A stretch of 64,000 bases of DNA, from contig OY540812.1 in the NCBI GenBank assembly GCA_961205875.1, positions 30,885,098 through 30,949,097 of the forward strand. Reading direction: 5' to 3'. Every line of letters begins with the position of its first letter. Position 1 is the first letter of the stretch. The stretch comes from Sialis fuliginosa (taxonomy: Eukaryota; Arthropoda; Insecta; Megaloptera; Sialidae). This document shows positions 62,400 to 64,000 of this stretch, in pieces. The notes under the pieces are model-generated. The model ran no database searches. It saw nothing but the letters and a program-made list of their open reading frames with translations, and had not been told where the DNA came from. The translations under genes were made by a program, and so were the position numbers.

Positions 62400-64000
62400 T
62401 AAAAATATAATTTTAAATCAAAAAAATAAAACAGAAGTAAATAAATTTATTAAATTAGATGCATAAAATGGCCGAATAATTACTTTTGGGGTTTGGTCAC
62501 ACGTGCTGCTTGCGCAGGCAGTATTTACTGCAAGTTGTAAAAAAAATTCCGGATGGATAGATTTGTTTTATTCAGATGTATTTCTAACTGCAGTAAATAC
62601 TGCATATATGAACAGTATATGTAGCCGCAGCTACAGAAGTGATATTGACGTTAATAATCGTTTATAAAATATTACTTAAAACTAGAGTATTATTAAATGT
62701 GCTCAAAACATATAAAATAATAAATTATTTTTTACATTGAAGAATCTCATTGTAAACGAGGTACATATATGTGTGATATATTAACTATGCTAGCACGACT
62801 ATTTGTTATAGAGAGGGTTAAATAATAAGAAAATTAATAATGTTAATATTTGAATATGTTGAAATTATTATTTAATTTGTAATAGCCAGGAATTGTCGGT
62901 AAAATTAATGAAATTCAGAAATAATTCTGATTGGATATATTTTTAGGTCGAAAATCAGTTTTTACTAATTTCTCGACTTTCTTTCAACTTAACGTTAAAA
63001 ATATTTTATACACAATTAAAGCCAATTTAATTTTCTAAAAAAAAGGTTTCACACGTATTTTTCATCAGATTCATACTTCAAGAAATAATAACAGAATTAA
63101 TTTATTAAATAATTGTCATTATTATTAATATTGGCTCTTTCAATTTTAATTAATTCGAATCTGGCAAAAATATGCGACTTTTTAGTAAAGAATTTAATTA
63201 GCTTTAATTTTATATATGACTTTTTTTGTCGTTTTGAAATAAATCCGTAAAAACTGTTTTTTGTTCCTTCCCCTACAACGACATCTTTGGAGAACGATTT
63301 CTTAGTGCTTATGAAGAAAAAAAATCCAGTCCGAATTTCTTCTACTCTAAAATATTTGGCACCTGACCTACAAATATATTTCTTATATTTTTCAAAATTA
63401 TTTGTATGATGTTTTTTGGTCTTGATAATTGAAAAAATTTTTAACTTGGAGTAACATCGAGTGTCCTAATTACTGTAGTTAAATTATAAATCTTCTATAT
63501 GTCATATACTGTAATTATAAAAAAAATGAAATGTTATGTAGGTACTGAATTTAAATTGATATTTTATTATAATATATATGGTAAAGTAGGGATCTTTATT
63601 TTCCTTACTATTTAACCAACAATACCTTTTTATTGTTAAACTGGGTGTTTTAAAAAAAAAACTTTCCAGCGGATTATTTTTAAAATAACGAACTTTAAAA
63701 AAAAATGTTTCAGACAAAAACTTCATGGTTTCAAGGGCGCTAAATATTGATATAATGAGGTGACCATAGAAAGGTCATCTTGATGGGCTTTCAGGTTTAA
63801 CTTTTCTTTTTCAAAACTAAACACATATTTTTTATTGTAGATTCGTAATTACGAGATAAAATAAACAATTTTCGCTTGAAACATTTTTTTTTGAAAATAT
63901 CAATTTTTTACGATATAGAACAAACCAAACAGTAACTGGATTTCCAAAAAAAATTCTTTTTTATTAAAAAAAAAATACCGATATACAGGTGGGACAATAG
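62400..64000. other. Intergenic A+T-rich DNA to window end
   Basis: No gene recognised. A pair of GCAGTATTTACTGC blocks lies at about 62518-62600. The last bases (ATACAGGTGGGACAATAG) resemble the TATACAGG-type element termini seen at 6191 and 28599 and may be the start of another foldback element running out of the window. Confidence 0.4.

Overview
This is an A+T-rich, intron-rich eukaryotic window, almost certainly insect nuclear DNA. Three things point there: two spliced genes of insect-type families, short interstitial (TTAGG)n tracts, and interspersed repeat tails with the ACTAGCTGTTACCCGCGACTTCGTCCGCG signature seen in insect genomes, Lepidoptera among them. The order cannot be fixed from this sequence. 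Every coding exon found is on the + strand with GT-AG introns.

Region 1 (3240-17607) holds five exons of a multicopper oxidase-like gene, 586 residues in the window, with the signal-peptide end lying upstream. The cupredoxin fold is recognisable, but most copper ligands are gone (HWHG is HWRG, HSH is QAN, HCH is QEE). It therefore matches the multicopper oxidase-related protein (MCORP) described in insects rather than an active laccase.

Region 2 (17608-32257) is intergenic and repeat-filled. It contains one GC-rich, CpG-rich island (about 24600-24835) that looks like the promoter and first non-coding exon of the next gene.

Region 3 (32258-57640) is a complete SLC6 sodium-coupled neurotransmitter/amino-acid transporter gene: ten coding exons and 642 residues, with reading phase preserved at every junction. 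Glycine occupies the TM1 position where monoamine transporters have aspartate, so an amino-acid-type substrate is likely. Two serines of the chloride site are replaced.

Region 4 (57641-64000) is the probable 3' UTR followed by repeats.

The rest is non-autonomous DNA transposons. I delimit more than a dozen hAT-type elements by 8-bp target duplications, plus TA-flanked mariner-like elements, PIF/Harbinger relics with recognisable protein fragments, one TTAA-flanked piggyBac-like element, and several very long palindromes (foldback elements, arms up to about 820 bp). Several palindromes lie inside SLC6 introns and would fold into long double-stranded RNA in the pre-mRNA. One foldback hAT element carries about ten exact copies of the nuclear-receptor motif TCAAGGTCA. 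No autonomous transposon, tRNA, rRNA or CRISPR array was found.
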